From Prorocentrum cordatum (taxonomy: Eukaryota; Sar; Dinophyceae; Prorocentrales; Prorocentraceae): a stretch of DNA of 64,000 nt. The position numbers and the translations under genes were made by a program. Positions within the stretch are counted from its first letter, which is position 1. Every line of letters begins with the position of its first letter. Shown here in pieces: positions 31,828 through 41,277 of the stretch. The stretch is taken from assembly GCA_963575745.1 (NCBI GenBank), contig CAUYUJ010014328.1:227353-291352 (forward strand), written 5' to 3'. The notes beneath the pieces are model-generated. The model ran no database searches, was not told where the DNA came from, and saw nothing but the letters and a program-made list of their open reading frames with translations.

Positions 31828-33330
31828 TTAGTCTCCAGTAAGTCTGGGCAGGGAAAATGCGCGGGTCGGGGGGGGGGCATCGCCCGCCCAGTGGATGTGG
31901 GCGGTGACTGTGGTCACGCCTTCCTTGCGGAGGGCGTCGGCCCAGTAAACCCCGATGGCGGCGAGGCTGTCCGCAGCCTTGTTCAACCTCCTTCTGACCG
32001 CTTGCCAAGTGAGTACACAGCCGGCTCCCTCCGCCTGTCCAAGGGCGTCCTCCATCTGTCGTGCAAGGTGGAGCCTTCGGTACCTGGCAGTACCGGCGCC
32101 GTATCGAACCGCGGCGAGACTGTCGCCAACAATCCTGGCTGCCCGAATTGGGCCCTGGAGGTGGGGAAGCAGGGCCAGCCCAGCCCGGCAGCCTGCAACT
32201 TCAGCCATCTGAGCGCTGTCGCAGTCGGGGAGCGCAACGATGGCGATAGCAAGGACCCGGGGAGAGCCGGTGGTGGGGTTGCGGTGCCATAGGATGGCAC
32301 CAGCGCCAGAGACCTTGTCCGAGCCCCCGATGGACCTGGCGCCACCATCAAAGGTAACCTCATAGGGCCATTGGGTAGAATTGGAGTCGGGGAAGGGCGA
32401 GCTACGGACTGTGACCTCGTCGCCGGGTTCCAGGCTAGCGTTAGCGATCAGCGTGGTGGTGCGTGACCCGCACTCCCGGCAGAAGACAGAGGACCAGCTG
32501 GCAGTGGGAGAGTCGTCGGTCCTAGGGCAAGGGAACCACACGTTTCCTTGGGGCATCCATGCGGCCCGCGTCTGAGACGCTTGTAAGACAACGATTATAT
32601 CCCCCGGGTTGTGGTGTCTGGTGACTACCGAGAGCCTGCGTATCTCACCTCCGGCCATGTGGGCATGCCGCTGCATGTGGGGCCTAGCGGCTCCGCAGAT
32701 CGCTCTTTCGGGAGTGGTGCACGGGTTGCAAGTACTGCATGTGTCGCGCATAACGGACCAGACCGATGTCTCGTCTGGGTTGCCGCTCCTGGGGGGGTCG
32801 CCCACCCCTTGTCCATCGCCCTCGCTGTCCCCTTGCTGGTCGATGTCGGCAACGACTATGCCATGAAGAATGAGTCTGGCAGCCTCGACGGCATTCAGGG
32901 AGGAGGCAGCGAGGTTGACGCAATACCTGAAGGAAACTTGATGTAACAATTTCGCGAGCAAGGGTTGATGCTCGCCGCTGCTGGTGCTTGCTTGGGCGAG
33001 GATCGGAGGGTCGTCAGGGCCCCTGACGGCGCACCAGGCTAGTGCCGCGGCTGGGCACCAGTGCCACATGTTCAGTGGTCGCCTCGCCGAGCCCACAGAG
33101 TGGGCATCGCCCGCATGGTCCGCTTCTGATGGGCGGGCGTAGGTGGCCCCGAGAGCGCGCGTATGTTTCTGATTGGTCACGAAGGGGGGAGAAGTAGGTC
33201 GGGAGGCAGCACTTGCCAGAGTGCGGATGCATGTGGGCCTGGGCCAATGCATCTCGCGCACTAGGCTGCGCCTTCGTTGTCGGGCCCGGCGGTGATCCAC
33301 GCGTTCTTGGCTGGTGCTCCACATGAACAC
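31828..33330 (-). CDS. RNase H segment of the element polyprotein
   Basis: The C-terminal 178 residues (from about 32,364) form an RNase H fold: TFDGGARSIGG (first Asp), AQMAEVAGCRAGLALLPH (Glu), ARIVGDSLAAVRYGAG (Asp) and LNKAADSLAA (last Asp). All four acidic positions are present, so the domain looks competent. RNase H removes the RNA strand during cDNA synthesis. The preceding region has Cys-rich stretches (CSTCNPC, CRECGSRTTT). The frame ends in TAA at 31,828. The upstream limit is an open-frame limit: real coding passes in from the +1 frame near 33,067. Confidence 0.85.
   Translation of the reverse strand: MFMWSTSQERVDHRRARQRRRSLVREMHWPRPTCIRTLASAASRPTSPPFVTNQKHTRALGATYARPSEADHAGDAHSVGSARRPLNMWHWCPAAALAWCAVRGPDDPPILAQASTSSGEHQPLLAKLLHQVSFRYCVNLAASSLNAVEAARLILHGIVVADIDQQGDSEGDGQGVGDPPRSGNPDETSVWSVMRDTCSTCNPCTTPERAICGAARPHMQRHAHMAGGEIRRLSVVTRHHNPGDIIVVLQASQTRAAWMPQGNVWFPCPRTDDSPTASWSSVFCRECGSRTTTLIANASLEPGDEVTVRSSPFPDSNSTQWPYEVTFDGGARSIGGSDKVSGAGAILWHRNPTTGSPRVLAIAIVALPDCDSAQMAEVAGCRAGLALLPHLQGPIRAARIVGDSLAAVRYGAGTARYRRLHLARQMEDALGQAEGAGCVLTWQAVRRRLNKAADSLAAIGVYWADALRKEGVTTVTAHIHWAGDAPPPTRAFSLPRLTGD
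33055..33106 (-). other. Zinc knuckle C-x2-C-x8-H-x4-C spanning a frameshift
   Basis: CPLCGLGEATTEH is read at 33,106-33,068. After one base the next frame gives WHWC, ending at 33,055. The combined spacing equals that of LINE B (13,822-13,769), where it also lies between RT and RNase H. That supports this as a genuine module cut by a single-base change. No mononucleotide run is present here. Confidence 0.65.
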
Positions 33331-35381
33331 CTGTGTGGTCTCCTTTCATCGTCACCTCTCCGTCTTGCCGAGCCGGGTAAACCATTGCATAGGACACGGA
33401 TCACGTGGTGCGCTTCCGTGAAAGAGGTGCAGTGGTGTAGCAATTGCCATTCCTCCCCGGTGGACGGTTGCCATCTCCTCCCTTGGCTGGTGCCCAGGAG
33501 CCATTTGGAGAGGTTGCGTCCGTGCGTCTGCGCCCATGACGCCGCGTGGGTGATCCCGCCGAAATGCTTGCCTTCAAGGAGCTCGGGCTGTTGATTAACA
33601 CGCCGCAGGGCTCGGGCGGCCTTTCGTTCGGAGATCATCTTGGGCCTGGGTGGATAGACCTCAGGCGCCCGAGCTGCTTGGCTTGCCCACATCAGCAGTT
33701 TGTTCCACCTGTTCCTGGCGCGCTTCCTGACGGGAGCGGGGCCCCAGAAGTCGTTGAGGGCGCGTGCTCTGGCAACGACCGCGCGGGCAGTCGCGACTGG
33801 GCATCTGGGGGCGCCCGGCGCTTGGAAGCGCATGCCCACCCCCGCGAGGACAAAGTCGGGGACCCAGGAGGACCCGGCCAGGCCAAGCGCACTCCTAAGC
33901 TGGCCGCGTAACTCGCGTTCCTGCACGACGTCGGGGAGGGCGCAGTGGGCGGCGCATGGCGCCAGGCAGACAAGATGCGCATTCCAGGCGGCTGCTGTGC
34001 GTGAGGGGGACATTTGGCCAGGTGCAAGGCCATGGCTCTCTCTCTCATCTTGGGAAGGGGACGGTCCCATGTGCCTTTGCCTAGGGCGCCTTCCTGCCCT
34101 TTAGTGAGCCCTCCGTTAAGGGGGAGCTCTTCGCCTTCCGCTGCGCGAGAGACGACAACTGCCCCGAGGTAGGGCCACTGATCCCGTACTGAGGACCCTC
34201 CGAATGGGGTGTGCTCCATGAGTGCTCGCCACCACTCGTGGTTTCCAGCGGGGACGAGGGCTGTCTTGAAAGTGCAGTTGCATGGGCGCTGATAGGGGGC
34301 GCACCAGTGGGGTGGGCCCTGCCCTGCGCTGCTTTCCAACAGTGACTGAATGAGCACGCAGGGAAGCCCGGATATCAACACGTCGGTACCGTCTTGTTCG
34401 TAATGGACGGGCGCCTCTTCCAACGCGGCTCTGAGTGCTGGGGAGTCTGTGGTGCGGATTCCTCTGCGCCGGTGGGCCTCTACCAGGAGTCCAGCAGCCT
34501 TGGCAGCCCAGGGAAGGGCAATGGCCGCTCGTAGAGCCTGCTTCGTTGTGCTGAGTAGCGCAGCGAGATCGTCAACGTAGGTGGGGTCGTCGTCGCCTGT
34601 GATGGAGGTAATCGCTGAGATGAGGGGGTCGCACCCCATGCTCCAGAGAAGCGGGGAGGCGGTGCCGCCCATTCCAACCGATCTCAGCAATCGCCTTTCG
34701 GGCCCTTTGTACTTGCCCCTGCATGTCTGCACCCTTCGGTCGGCAACCAAAGAGTTGAGGGCTTGCAGCAGCCACGGAGGGAGCTTCCACCTACGGAGGA
34801 GGCTATCCACCCATTGTAGTGAGATCCTCTCAAAGGCCTTGTTTGGGTCGCAGAAGATGACTGCCGTGCCAGGGGCACTCCCTAGCGCAGTGGCTGCGCG
34901 GTTGACAAAGGCTTCGACGGCGGCAGTGTGCCTGCCCAAGAATGCGGCCCAGGCCGGGCCCGGTTCAGATGGGGGCTTGGGGGGGGGATCCCAGATGCAG
35001 GGTCACCTTCGTAATATTGGGGCCACGCTGTCCTCCTCGTTTGGCTGCCTGGTTAGGATTGAGGAGCGGTTCGACTGCCGGACCTATTAGGTCTGCCAAG
35101 GAGGCTCCATACAGTCGTCGAATGCAAGTGGGCAGCTGGAGCGGTCTCATGTCGTTGGGGGATTCAGCACCAGGCTTCTTCCCGATCCACACGAGCAGGT
35201 CAAAACTGAGGGCCCTAGCACCTCCTCGATGAGTGCCGGGTTGAGGTCGGCGGCGTGCCACGCCTGGGCGATGAGGCACGCGACGAATCTGGCCCCAGGA
35301 TGATATGCTTCGCATGGCGCACCGTCCACCCCTGGGGCGCTTCCACCGGGGGTGAGGACGAGGGCTGCTAATCTTCCCCAA
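33261..35381 (-). CDS. Reverse transcriptase of the giant element
   Basis: RT starts in the previous frame (GGSAPGVDGAP, about 35,356) and continues at 35,381-34,965 (LVWIGKKPGAESPNDMRPLQ, TCIRRLYGASLADLI). The frame 34,939-33,692 has motif A VIFCDPNKAFERIS (Asp codon about 34,849), motif B GMGGTASPLLWSMG and motif C TYVDDLAALL (YVDD at 34,579-34,568). The thumb/connection continues at 34,070-33,261 and ends with HRCSCGAPAKN. Frame changes lie at GGGCCC 35,210-35,215, the nine-G run 34,979-34,987 and the five-G run 34,005-34,009. All catalytic residues are present. It is a LINE-type RT, acting with the endonuclease by target-primed reverse transcription. Clade not determined. Confidence 0.9.
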
Positions 35382-37116
35382 TTTGGCCTGGGCCTGTCTG
35401 AGACTTCGACGCCGGGGTGACGCTCAAAGTAAAGGTCGAGTAGTCTCCTGGCGGAGCCCGGGAATGGGGGGGCGGAGTGCCATATCGCACTGCGGCTGTC
35501 CCAGAGGACGTTGTCAATCTGATTGGGCCTGTCGTGCCACGTGCCGCTGTGGTCACGTGCCCCTAAGGTGGCGTGGGTCTTCTTGTATATCTCCCGCCCC
35601 GTCCTGTAATGGGCGGCCAGGGGAGAGCGCTCCGCACCAGGTCCTCTTTGTGATGGAGACAGCCTGGCTGCTCTTCTCTGAGTGACCTCGGCGTCCCACT
35701 TTTTGAGCCACAGGCCTGCCTGGTTTGGGGAGAGGTCCTGCCCGTCCCAGCCGTGCTCATATAGCCAGGCCGCCAGGGCACCCACGGGGCGTGTCGTCTC
35801 GCTCTTCTGGCTGGCCGAGGCGAGCAGGAGGCCGGGTGAGGTGCGCGTCCTGTGTGCTTTCCACTTCCTCCACCAGTCCAGCAGTGCAGAGGAGAGAGCG
35901 TGTCTACCGAATCTCATGAGAGTAGGAAGGACAGGTGGGTTGAGGTTGCCGTCTGGCGCCCCCCCGACAGCGCTCTGCTGTGCATTGGGGAGATTGCTGA
36001 GGGAGGTGTCGCCGTCGTCGTTGTCAGGGTGCCAGTCGGGGAATCCACCCGGGCAAGCCGGTCTGACCCAGTCAGTTGGCTGGAGGAGACCACTGAGGTT
36101 GACGGGCGGGACTCCAAAGGTGAGCTCCAGGTGGGCGTAGAGCTGGCGTAGTTCTGCGTGTGCAGAGGTGGGGCGGTTCCTGAGATCCGCCGCCCTCATG
36201 TTATCGTCTCTTCTGGCCCTTCTCGCCCCCTGCGGTTCGAGTGCGATGAGGGCGTGATCCGACAGCGTGAGTCTCCAAAGCTTGCGGGGCTCGTACGCGT
36301 AGTTCTGCCGGACTGGGCATGCAAACATGCCGATCTGTGATTCACTATCCTTGTCGATTCTGGCGGGACCGGACATGTGCATGGCGGCTGAGCCAGAGCT
36401 TATAAGTACGTCCCTCAGTAGGGCTGAGGCCTCCACCTCGCCGTCTCTTGGTTGGTTGAGCTGCAGGTTGACGTCCCCACCCCAGTAGGTGTCGAGTGGC
36501 TCCCACTGCTCGGCGGCTACGGCAATTCCAGAAAGGGTGTCCTCCTTTCTGGTGGGAGGGAGGTACACTGAAACCACCCGAAATCTCTTCTCGCGTTGCT
36601 GGACAATTGCGGCGATGACACATCCTGGGACCAAGACCTGATGGAGATACCGTGGGGGAGGAGGATGCCGACTCCTCGGGCGAGTCCTCCGGTCGGCCCG
36701 ATGTACCCGGGGAAGGCTACTAGAGTCCTCGCAGGGAACATTGTTCTCCATACCTCCGCCTCGTGCTCAGACCAATGCGTCTCTTGGATTAGGGCGATCC
36801 TCTTGTTCATCGTGACCTGGGTCAGGAGCGCGCGTTTCATCTGGTTCTTTGCTGCGGTGCAGCTTCGGAGATATCTTACGCTCCAGCTGCTGATCCTGGG
36901 AAGGGTGCAAGCGGGGGTGGCATCGAGTGCCCGCATCACGTCTTCTAGTGTGAGGCTACCACACATCGTGCCCCATGTGGGTTGCCTCCAGGGGTCGGTG
37001 TGAAGGAGGGACCACAGGCTCCTCGGTCCGCGAACCTTGTGCTGGCATAGGACTTCGAGCGCTCTATTGAGCGCGCGTTGCGCCTGCTGCCAGGCGCGGG
37101 CGCGCGCCCCCGGCAC
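35147..37116 (-). CDS. AP-type endonuclease (EEP family) and linker to RT
   Basis: Two frames. 37,116-36,517 carries the start of the domain: ISSWSVRYLRS (about 36,894; usual Asn of SWN is Ser here), IALIQETHWSEHEAEVW (catalytic Glu about 36,783) and GGLARGVGILLP. After a one-base loss in the five-G run 36,654-36,658 the frame 36,751-35,147 gives VVSVYLPPTRKED, WGGDVNLQLNQ (Asp about 36,475) and LTLSDHALIALE (36,262-36,254). These are the Glu, Asp-x-Asn and Ser-Asp-His signatures of exonuclease-endonuclease-phosphatase enzymes, which nick target DNA in LINEs. A linker of about 290 residues rich in Trp/Arg leads into RT. The Asn-to-Ser change may lower activity. Confidence 0.88.
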
Positions 37117-37790
37117 GAGTGCGTGCCAGGGGGGGGCCCCAGCGCTTGGTGGGGCGTGATGGGGCCCTCGGCGGAATCTAAGGGCTCGTCAATTCGGACA
37201 AGAGGGCTCCTTCGCGCCGGAGCTGTTCCGCGATGTCGTCTGGGAAGGGGTGGTTCCTGAGCTGTGCCCATGGGCACTGCCTTCCTGAGCACGCCCCTGT
37301 CCATCCCTGCGCTATCTGGCTGCCCGCCGGGGCGGGGGTGCTGGCCGAGGCCGCCGGGCACCTTGCGCTCCAGGCGCGCATCGCAGAGACAATCCTGCGT
37401 TGCAAGCACCGCGGGTCGAAATGCATGCCGACCGCGTGGTAGAGCGCTCTGTCGCTTACTCCGAGTCCGCGGTAGTACCCGGCCAGTCCTATCGCTCTCG
37501 TCCGCGCTGGGGGGTCTGAGTCCGCGGGTTCTGCCTTCCTTCACTAACCATCTTCCCCAGGCCCTGAGCTTGTCTTCTGTGGCAGGACTCTCCCTTTCTC
37601 TTCCTGCCATGACCAGACCCAGTCCTTCGGTGCATCCTGGGAATCGTTGCTCCGCACCGCACTCAGCGAGCATCTGTCTTGCACCGCGTTTCAATTCCTC
37701 TGGGTTCCGAAGGAACCACCTGTAGCTATTGTCTTCGTTGTATAAGAGACACAAGAGGTGGGTCTGGTAACTGCTAGGGAGAAATGGCAC
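36945..37790 (-). CDS. Linker between methyltransferase and endonuclease
   Basis: The first 100 residues (SSYQTHLLCLLYNEDNSYRW through EELKRGARQMLAECGAEQRF) are probably the C-terminal end of the methyltransferase, entered by frame change near 37,790. Beyond about 37,450 the better coding moves to the frame 37,426-37,178, with MHFDPRCLQRRIVSAMRAWS, C and H residues (ACSGRQCPWAQLRNHPFPDD) and IAEQLRREGALL. A small zinc-binding module is possible. No family recognised. Confidence 0.45.
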   Translation of the reverse strand: MPFLPSSYQTHLLCLLYNEDNSYRWFLRNPEELKRGARQMLAECGAEQRFPGCTEGLGLVMAGRERESPATEDKLRAWGRWLVKEGRTRGLRPPSADESDRTGRVLPRTRSKRQSALPRGRHAFRPAVLATQDCLCDARLERKVPGGLGQHPRPGGQPDSAGMDRGVLRKAVPMGTAQEPPLPRRHRGTAPARRSPLVRIDEPLDSAEGPITPHQALGPPPGTHSCRGRAPAPGSRRNARSIERSKSYASTRFADRGACGPSFTPTPGGNPHGARCVVASH

Positions 37791-39858
37791 CTGGGTCGTC
37801 CGGCGCGGTCCTGGACTGCGTCCAGGTCGGGATCCTTCCGTCCGGCCTGTATGCCCATCTTGGTTCCCAAGGGCTGGGGAGGCGGGTGTGTGCTATTGTG
37901 TCGGTCGGGGGTGGGAAGTTGCCGATCCAGAGACGCTCTCTGGGGCTGGCCACGTGGTCGCCAGCGTTCATTTTGACTGCCCACTCGGGGTTGAGCTCCC
38001 CCATGGCCGTTTTCATGGCATCGCGGTGGGCCAGAGGCATAGAGGCCACGTTCTCCACGAGGACTAGGACGGAGACGTCTGGCCTTCTCTTGCTTGCGAG
38101 GTACCAAGCTGTCGGGACCGCAAAGAAGTGGGAAGACTGAGCCCCTGCCAGCCCGTCCCTGCCGGCGCGCGAGCCTGCCGCTGATAGGTCATTGCAGGGA
38201 GGTACTGCCACTATTAAGAAGGTGCTGCCCTGCTCCAGGGAGACAAGGTGCTTCTCCCAGGGAGTCCTGTTGTCATGGGGGTCGTTGCGCCTGAAGAGGT
38301 CCCATGCACCTTCCGCTATCTGTTTATGTGGGGGGCCTCCGTCCTGAGGGTCGGGGGCGGCTGCCCATCTGCGCGCCACTGCCTCCGCCGCGGCCCTGTT
38401 GTGCTCCACGAAGACCGAAGACCGAAAGCTGCTGCTGGCTCCGAGCTTGCTCACGAGGTCGCCCACGGCGAGTCTGGCAATCCCCCAGCCGTCGAAAAAG
38501 GACACCAAGTGTAGGGGGGGGCGTTCGCTCGTAGAGCCGTGGTGTCCTGCAGGTTCGTTTCCCACTGCCCTTTCCTCCTGCTGCGTAAAGTCCCTCTCGG
38601 CCGCGTCTTGTATTCGGAGTCTACCCGCAATGTCGTTGACTGTCTGGTCGGGCCCTAGCCTGATGGTGCCCTGCTCGTGCAGGGGCCGAAGCGCGTCCAG
38701 GATAGCGGTGTTGTCCAAGCCGGCTACCTGATAGGCGGCTAATAGCTGGTCAGGCGGGGCGACTGGGGATAGTCCGGTGTCGCGATCTCTGTGCTGTGTC
38801 CGTACCTGTTGGAGGACGTCTATGAGTTGTGGGGCTGCGGCGGGTTCGGTGGTCGCGGGGGGGTTGACCCTGAGTCTTGCCCTCCTCGGCCCTTCTCCTG
38901 GTCCTTGTGGCTCGTCCGAGGTGCGCGCGAGGCCCCTTCCAAGTCTACTTTGCACCGGTGCTGATGGTTGGGATTCCCACATTGTTATCAGAGACCGGGA
39001 GTTGTCCTCCGTCGGTCTCGTGGCTCTCGGCCTTGCCCTGGGCCGCGTCCTCGTTCCCAAGGGGCCTGCCTGCCGGGCCCTTCTATTTCGACTTCTGTCT
39101 TGCCGTCTCACGGGGCCCGTCGGCGTCATGTCCCTGCCCTGTTGGATTGCCTGCTGCTGGTGTTGAGCTGCGGTTACTTCTGCGGCTCCTGTCCGCAGTG
39201 GCTGCCCCTCTGTGCTGGGGGTCCTCTGCGGGGTGATGAGGGGCCGTCCTGCCTCTGCCTCCTGTGTTGGTCGTCCGGAGGGATTGCCGTGGAGCGTATC
39301 TCCCCTGAGATTGTACCAGGTTGAGTCGACGGCCCTGAGCCTGCTGGTAATAGGGCCGAGGGAGTCCCCCATGGAAACCGAGAGGATGCTTTCAAGTACC
39401 TCTTCGGTTAAGGGGGGGAAGGGGTATGTTGGGCCTTCAGCGCCGGGGATTCTGGCCGCTGCAGACTGTAGGCGCGCGCAGGCGGCGTCCGCAATTAGGG
39501 CGGCGTTCTTGGACAGGACGTTTCTGCCGGCTGAGCTCCTCGTGCCGATCGGCGGGTACTGTGCCCAATCTGCCTGAAAGGGGTTGATCAACCTGTGGGA
39601 TAGGTAGGCTCTAGTGAACACCTGCCTGATCTGCTTTTCGAGCTGAAGCATGGAAGTGCCCCGGGCGATGGCGCTGAGCACCGTCCTCCACTTTGTTCTG
39701 TCCGCGCACCCCAGTCCCTCCCACTGCGCGGGGGGGCCGTGGGCGCGGAGCGTCTCTGCTGCGCTGCTGAGGAGGAGGCCCCACCTGTGCCCCATACAGG
39801 GCGGCAGGTGCGAGCTTGCTCTGGGGGAGTCGCCCCTTCCCGGCGGGTCACCAGGCAA
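37774..39858 (-). CDS. C5-cytosine DNA methyltransferase domain
   Basis: The last 245 residues (from 38,514) are a cytosine-C5 methyltransferase: motif I LHLVSFFDGWGIARLAV (AdoMet binding), motif II SVFVEHNRAA, motif IV FLIVAVPPCNDLSAAGSRAG with catalytic Cys codon 38,196-38,194, motif VI LVLVENVASM, and motif VIII SPRERLWIGN. PPC is followed by Asn where PPCQ is commoner. Motifs IX-X appear to continue in the next frame from about 37,790. The N-terminal 450 residues hold a helical block (residues 60-175) and a Gln/Arg/Pro-rich stretch, with an ordered segment at 340-430 just before the catalytic core. The frame continues the 39,925-41,250 ORF past one TAA. Methylation of the element's own DNA is a plausible role. 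De novo activity is inferred, not shown. Confidence 0.85.
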   Translation of the reverse strand: MPGDPPGRGDSPRASSHLPPCMGHRWGLLLSSAAETLRAHGPPAQWEGLGCADRTKWRTVLSAIARGTSMLQLEKQIRQVFTRAYLSHRLINPFQADWAQYPPIGTRSSAGRNVLSKNAALIADAACARLQSAAARIPGAEGPTYPFPPLTEEVLESILSVSMGDSLGPITSRLRAVDSTWYNLRGDTLHGNPSGRPTQEAEAGRPLITPQRTPSTEGQPLRTGAAEVTAAQHQQQAIQQGRDMTPTGPVRRQDRSRNRRARQAGPLGTRTRPRARPRATRPTEDNSRSLITMWESQPSAPVQSRLGRGLARTSDEPQGPGEGPRRARLRVNPPATTEPAAAPQLIDVLQQVRTQHRDRDTGLSPVAPPDQLLAAYQVAGLDNTAILDALRPLHEQGTIRLGPDQTVNDIAGRLRIQDAAERDFTQQEERAVGNEPAGHHGSTSERPPLHLVSFFDGWGIARLAVGDLVSKLGASSSFRSSVFVEHNRAAAEAVARRWAAAPDPQDGGPPHKQIAEGAWDLFRRNDPHDNRTPWEKHLVSLEQGSTFLIVAVPPCNDLSAAGSRAGRDGLAGAQSSHFFAVPTAWYLASKRRPDVSVLVLVENVASMPLAHRDAMKTAMGELNPEWAVKMNAGDHVASPRERLWIGNFPPPTDTIAHTRLPSPWEPRWAYRPDGRIPTWTQSRTAPDDPGAISP

Positions 39859-39924
39859 GCTACGGGCGACGCTGTCTGGAGGGGGTCTTCTCCTGCAGAT
39901 CCGGGCTTGGGGTGCGTCCTCAAC

Positions 39925-41250
39925 TTATGCCTCGCTCCCTGGCTCCTGGTTGATTTGACTGCCCTCTCCACCGCTGTCCCTCGGCTCGCCTCTCTCCGCC
40001 GGGGGCGTCGGCGTCGAGGGAGGTGCGACACCTCGCTCTTCCCGCTGGGGAGGCGGGTGCGTCTGGCCAGGGTTCGTGCGTGTGCCGGAGGAGACCTGCT
40101 GCTCATGCTGGTGGATTGTCCCCCTGTCTGTCGGGGGCCGTGCCGGGGGTAGTGCCTGCGGGGCCCGCGCCTCCCCGCGATCAGCGCTGCTGCGCTCCTC
40201 ACACTCCTGGCTGGGGGCGCTTTCTGTCCCTGTAGTCGGGCTGTTGCTAACGCAGGCGCTGCCCGGGGACGCTGAGGGCGGAGGGTTGCCCTCGCTGCTT
40301 CTCTCGTCCACGCGCCGTCGCAGGTTGTGCGTCAGGGGACTGGTGACCTGGTTCCGCGGGCACGGTTGCTGCGGTGTGGTCGCCTGCGTCGGCGGGGGGG
40401 GCTGGGTTGAGAGCGGGGAGAGCTGCTGGCCGCGGTCTGCGGGCCCCCGACAACAGTCTCCCGTTCGGCTGCTGGTGGTCCGTCCTGGGTCCTGTTGCGC
40501 GTGGCCTGCGGCTGCTCCTGCCCTGTCCGTGCGGGACGTGGTCTGGCCCCGTTGGAGGGATCTCCCTGGCTGTCCCTGGGGGCCCTTCGCGGTCTGGGTG
40601 CTCTCCCCGGATCGTGACGTAGCCTGTCCTCCTGGGCGGCCCTCCGCAATCTTTCGTCTAATCTCGTCCGTACCGGGGGCCAACCTGTGCGTTGTATCGC
40701 TGTCCATGTCTACACCTCTGCTCCCCGGAACTTCGAGCCAGGGGTGGTGGGCAGTGTAGGTTGGATCAGGTTCAGGGGAGAGCCACTGCGAGAAAGGGAG
40801 CTGCCTGGTGACCTCCTCCTTTATACCAAGTTCCCTGATGAGCTGGTACAGGTAACCCCTGTCCAGTGTGCTAGGGTCAGTCAGCTGGAGGATCCACATG
40901 GCCGCAAAGAGGTCCCAGTTGTACCTCCTAGTGGGTCCACCCTCTTCTTGTCGTCGCTGTTCGAGCACGAGTCTGGTCTGGACGCTTCTGGCCAGGTCAT
41001 GTGTGCTTTGTTCGTCGATGCAGGCCTGCAACCTTCCGAGCATGCCCTGGGCGCATGTGACGGCATCGCTCTCCGCCCTGACCAACGTGTCTCCTGTCTC
41101 CGCCCTGGATCGGGTCCTGCGCGAGAGCACCTCTGCAAGGGGGGCATGCCCTTGGGCGAGCTGGGCCAGGGAGGGAATCCACAGCAGCATGCCTTCTTGG
41201 AGGTATGAACAAACTGGGAGGTTGGCTGATGCCAATTCCCAATTCCTCAA
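39925..41250 (-). CDS. Gag-like region: helical block plus disordered Gln/Pro/Ser tail
   Basis: No family recognised. The first 180 residues look folded and helical (YLQEGMLLWIPSLAQLAQ; WDLFAAMWILQLTDPSTLDR; LYQLIRELGIKEEVTRQ). The remainder is Gln-, Pro-, Thr- and Arg-rich and probably disordered, as in nucleic-acid-binding Gag proteins. It ends in TAA at 39,925, after which the same frame continues into the methyltransferase ORF. The stop may therefore be a recent lesion or a readthrough point. Confidence 0.5.
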   Translation of the reverse strand: MRNWELASANLPVCSYLQEGMLLWIPSLAQLAQGHAPLAEVLSRRTRSRAETGDTLVRAESDAVTCAQGMLGRLQACIDEQSTHDLARSVQTRLVLEQRRQEEGGPTRRYNWDLFAAMWILQLTDPSTLDRGYLYQLIRELGIKEEVTRQLPFSQWLSPEPDPTYTAHHPWLEVPGSRGVDMDSDTTHRLAPGTDEIRRKIAEGRPGGQATSRSGESTQTAKGPQGQPGRSLQRGQTTSRTDRAGAAAGHAQQDPGRTTSSRTGDCCRGPADRGQQLSPLSTQPPPPTQATTPQQPCPRNQVTSPLTHNLRRRVDERSSEGNPPPSASPGSACVSNSPTTGTESAPSQECEERSSADRGEARAPQALPPARPPTDRGTIHQHEQQVSSGTRTNPGQTHPPPQREERGVAPPSTPTPPAERGEPRDSGGEGSQINQEPGSEA

Positions 41251-41277
41251 GCGTCGGAGCGCGCGCAGGGGTAGCGT

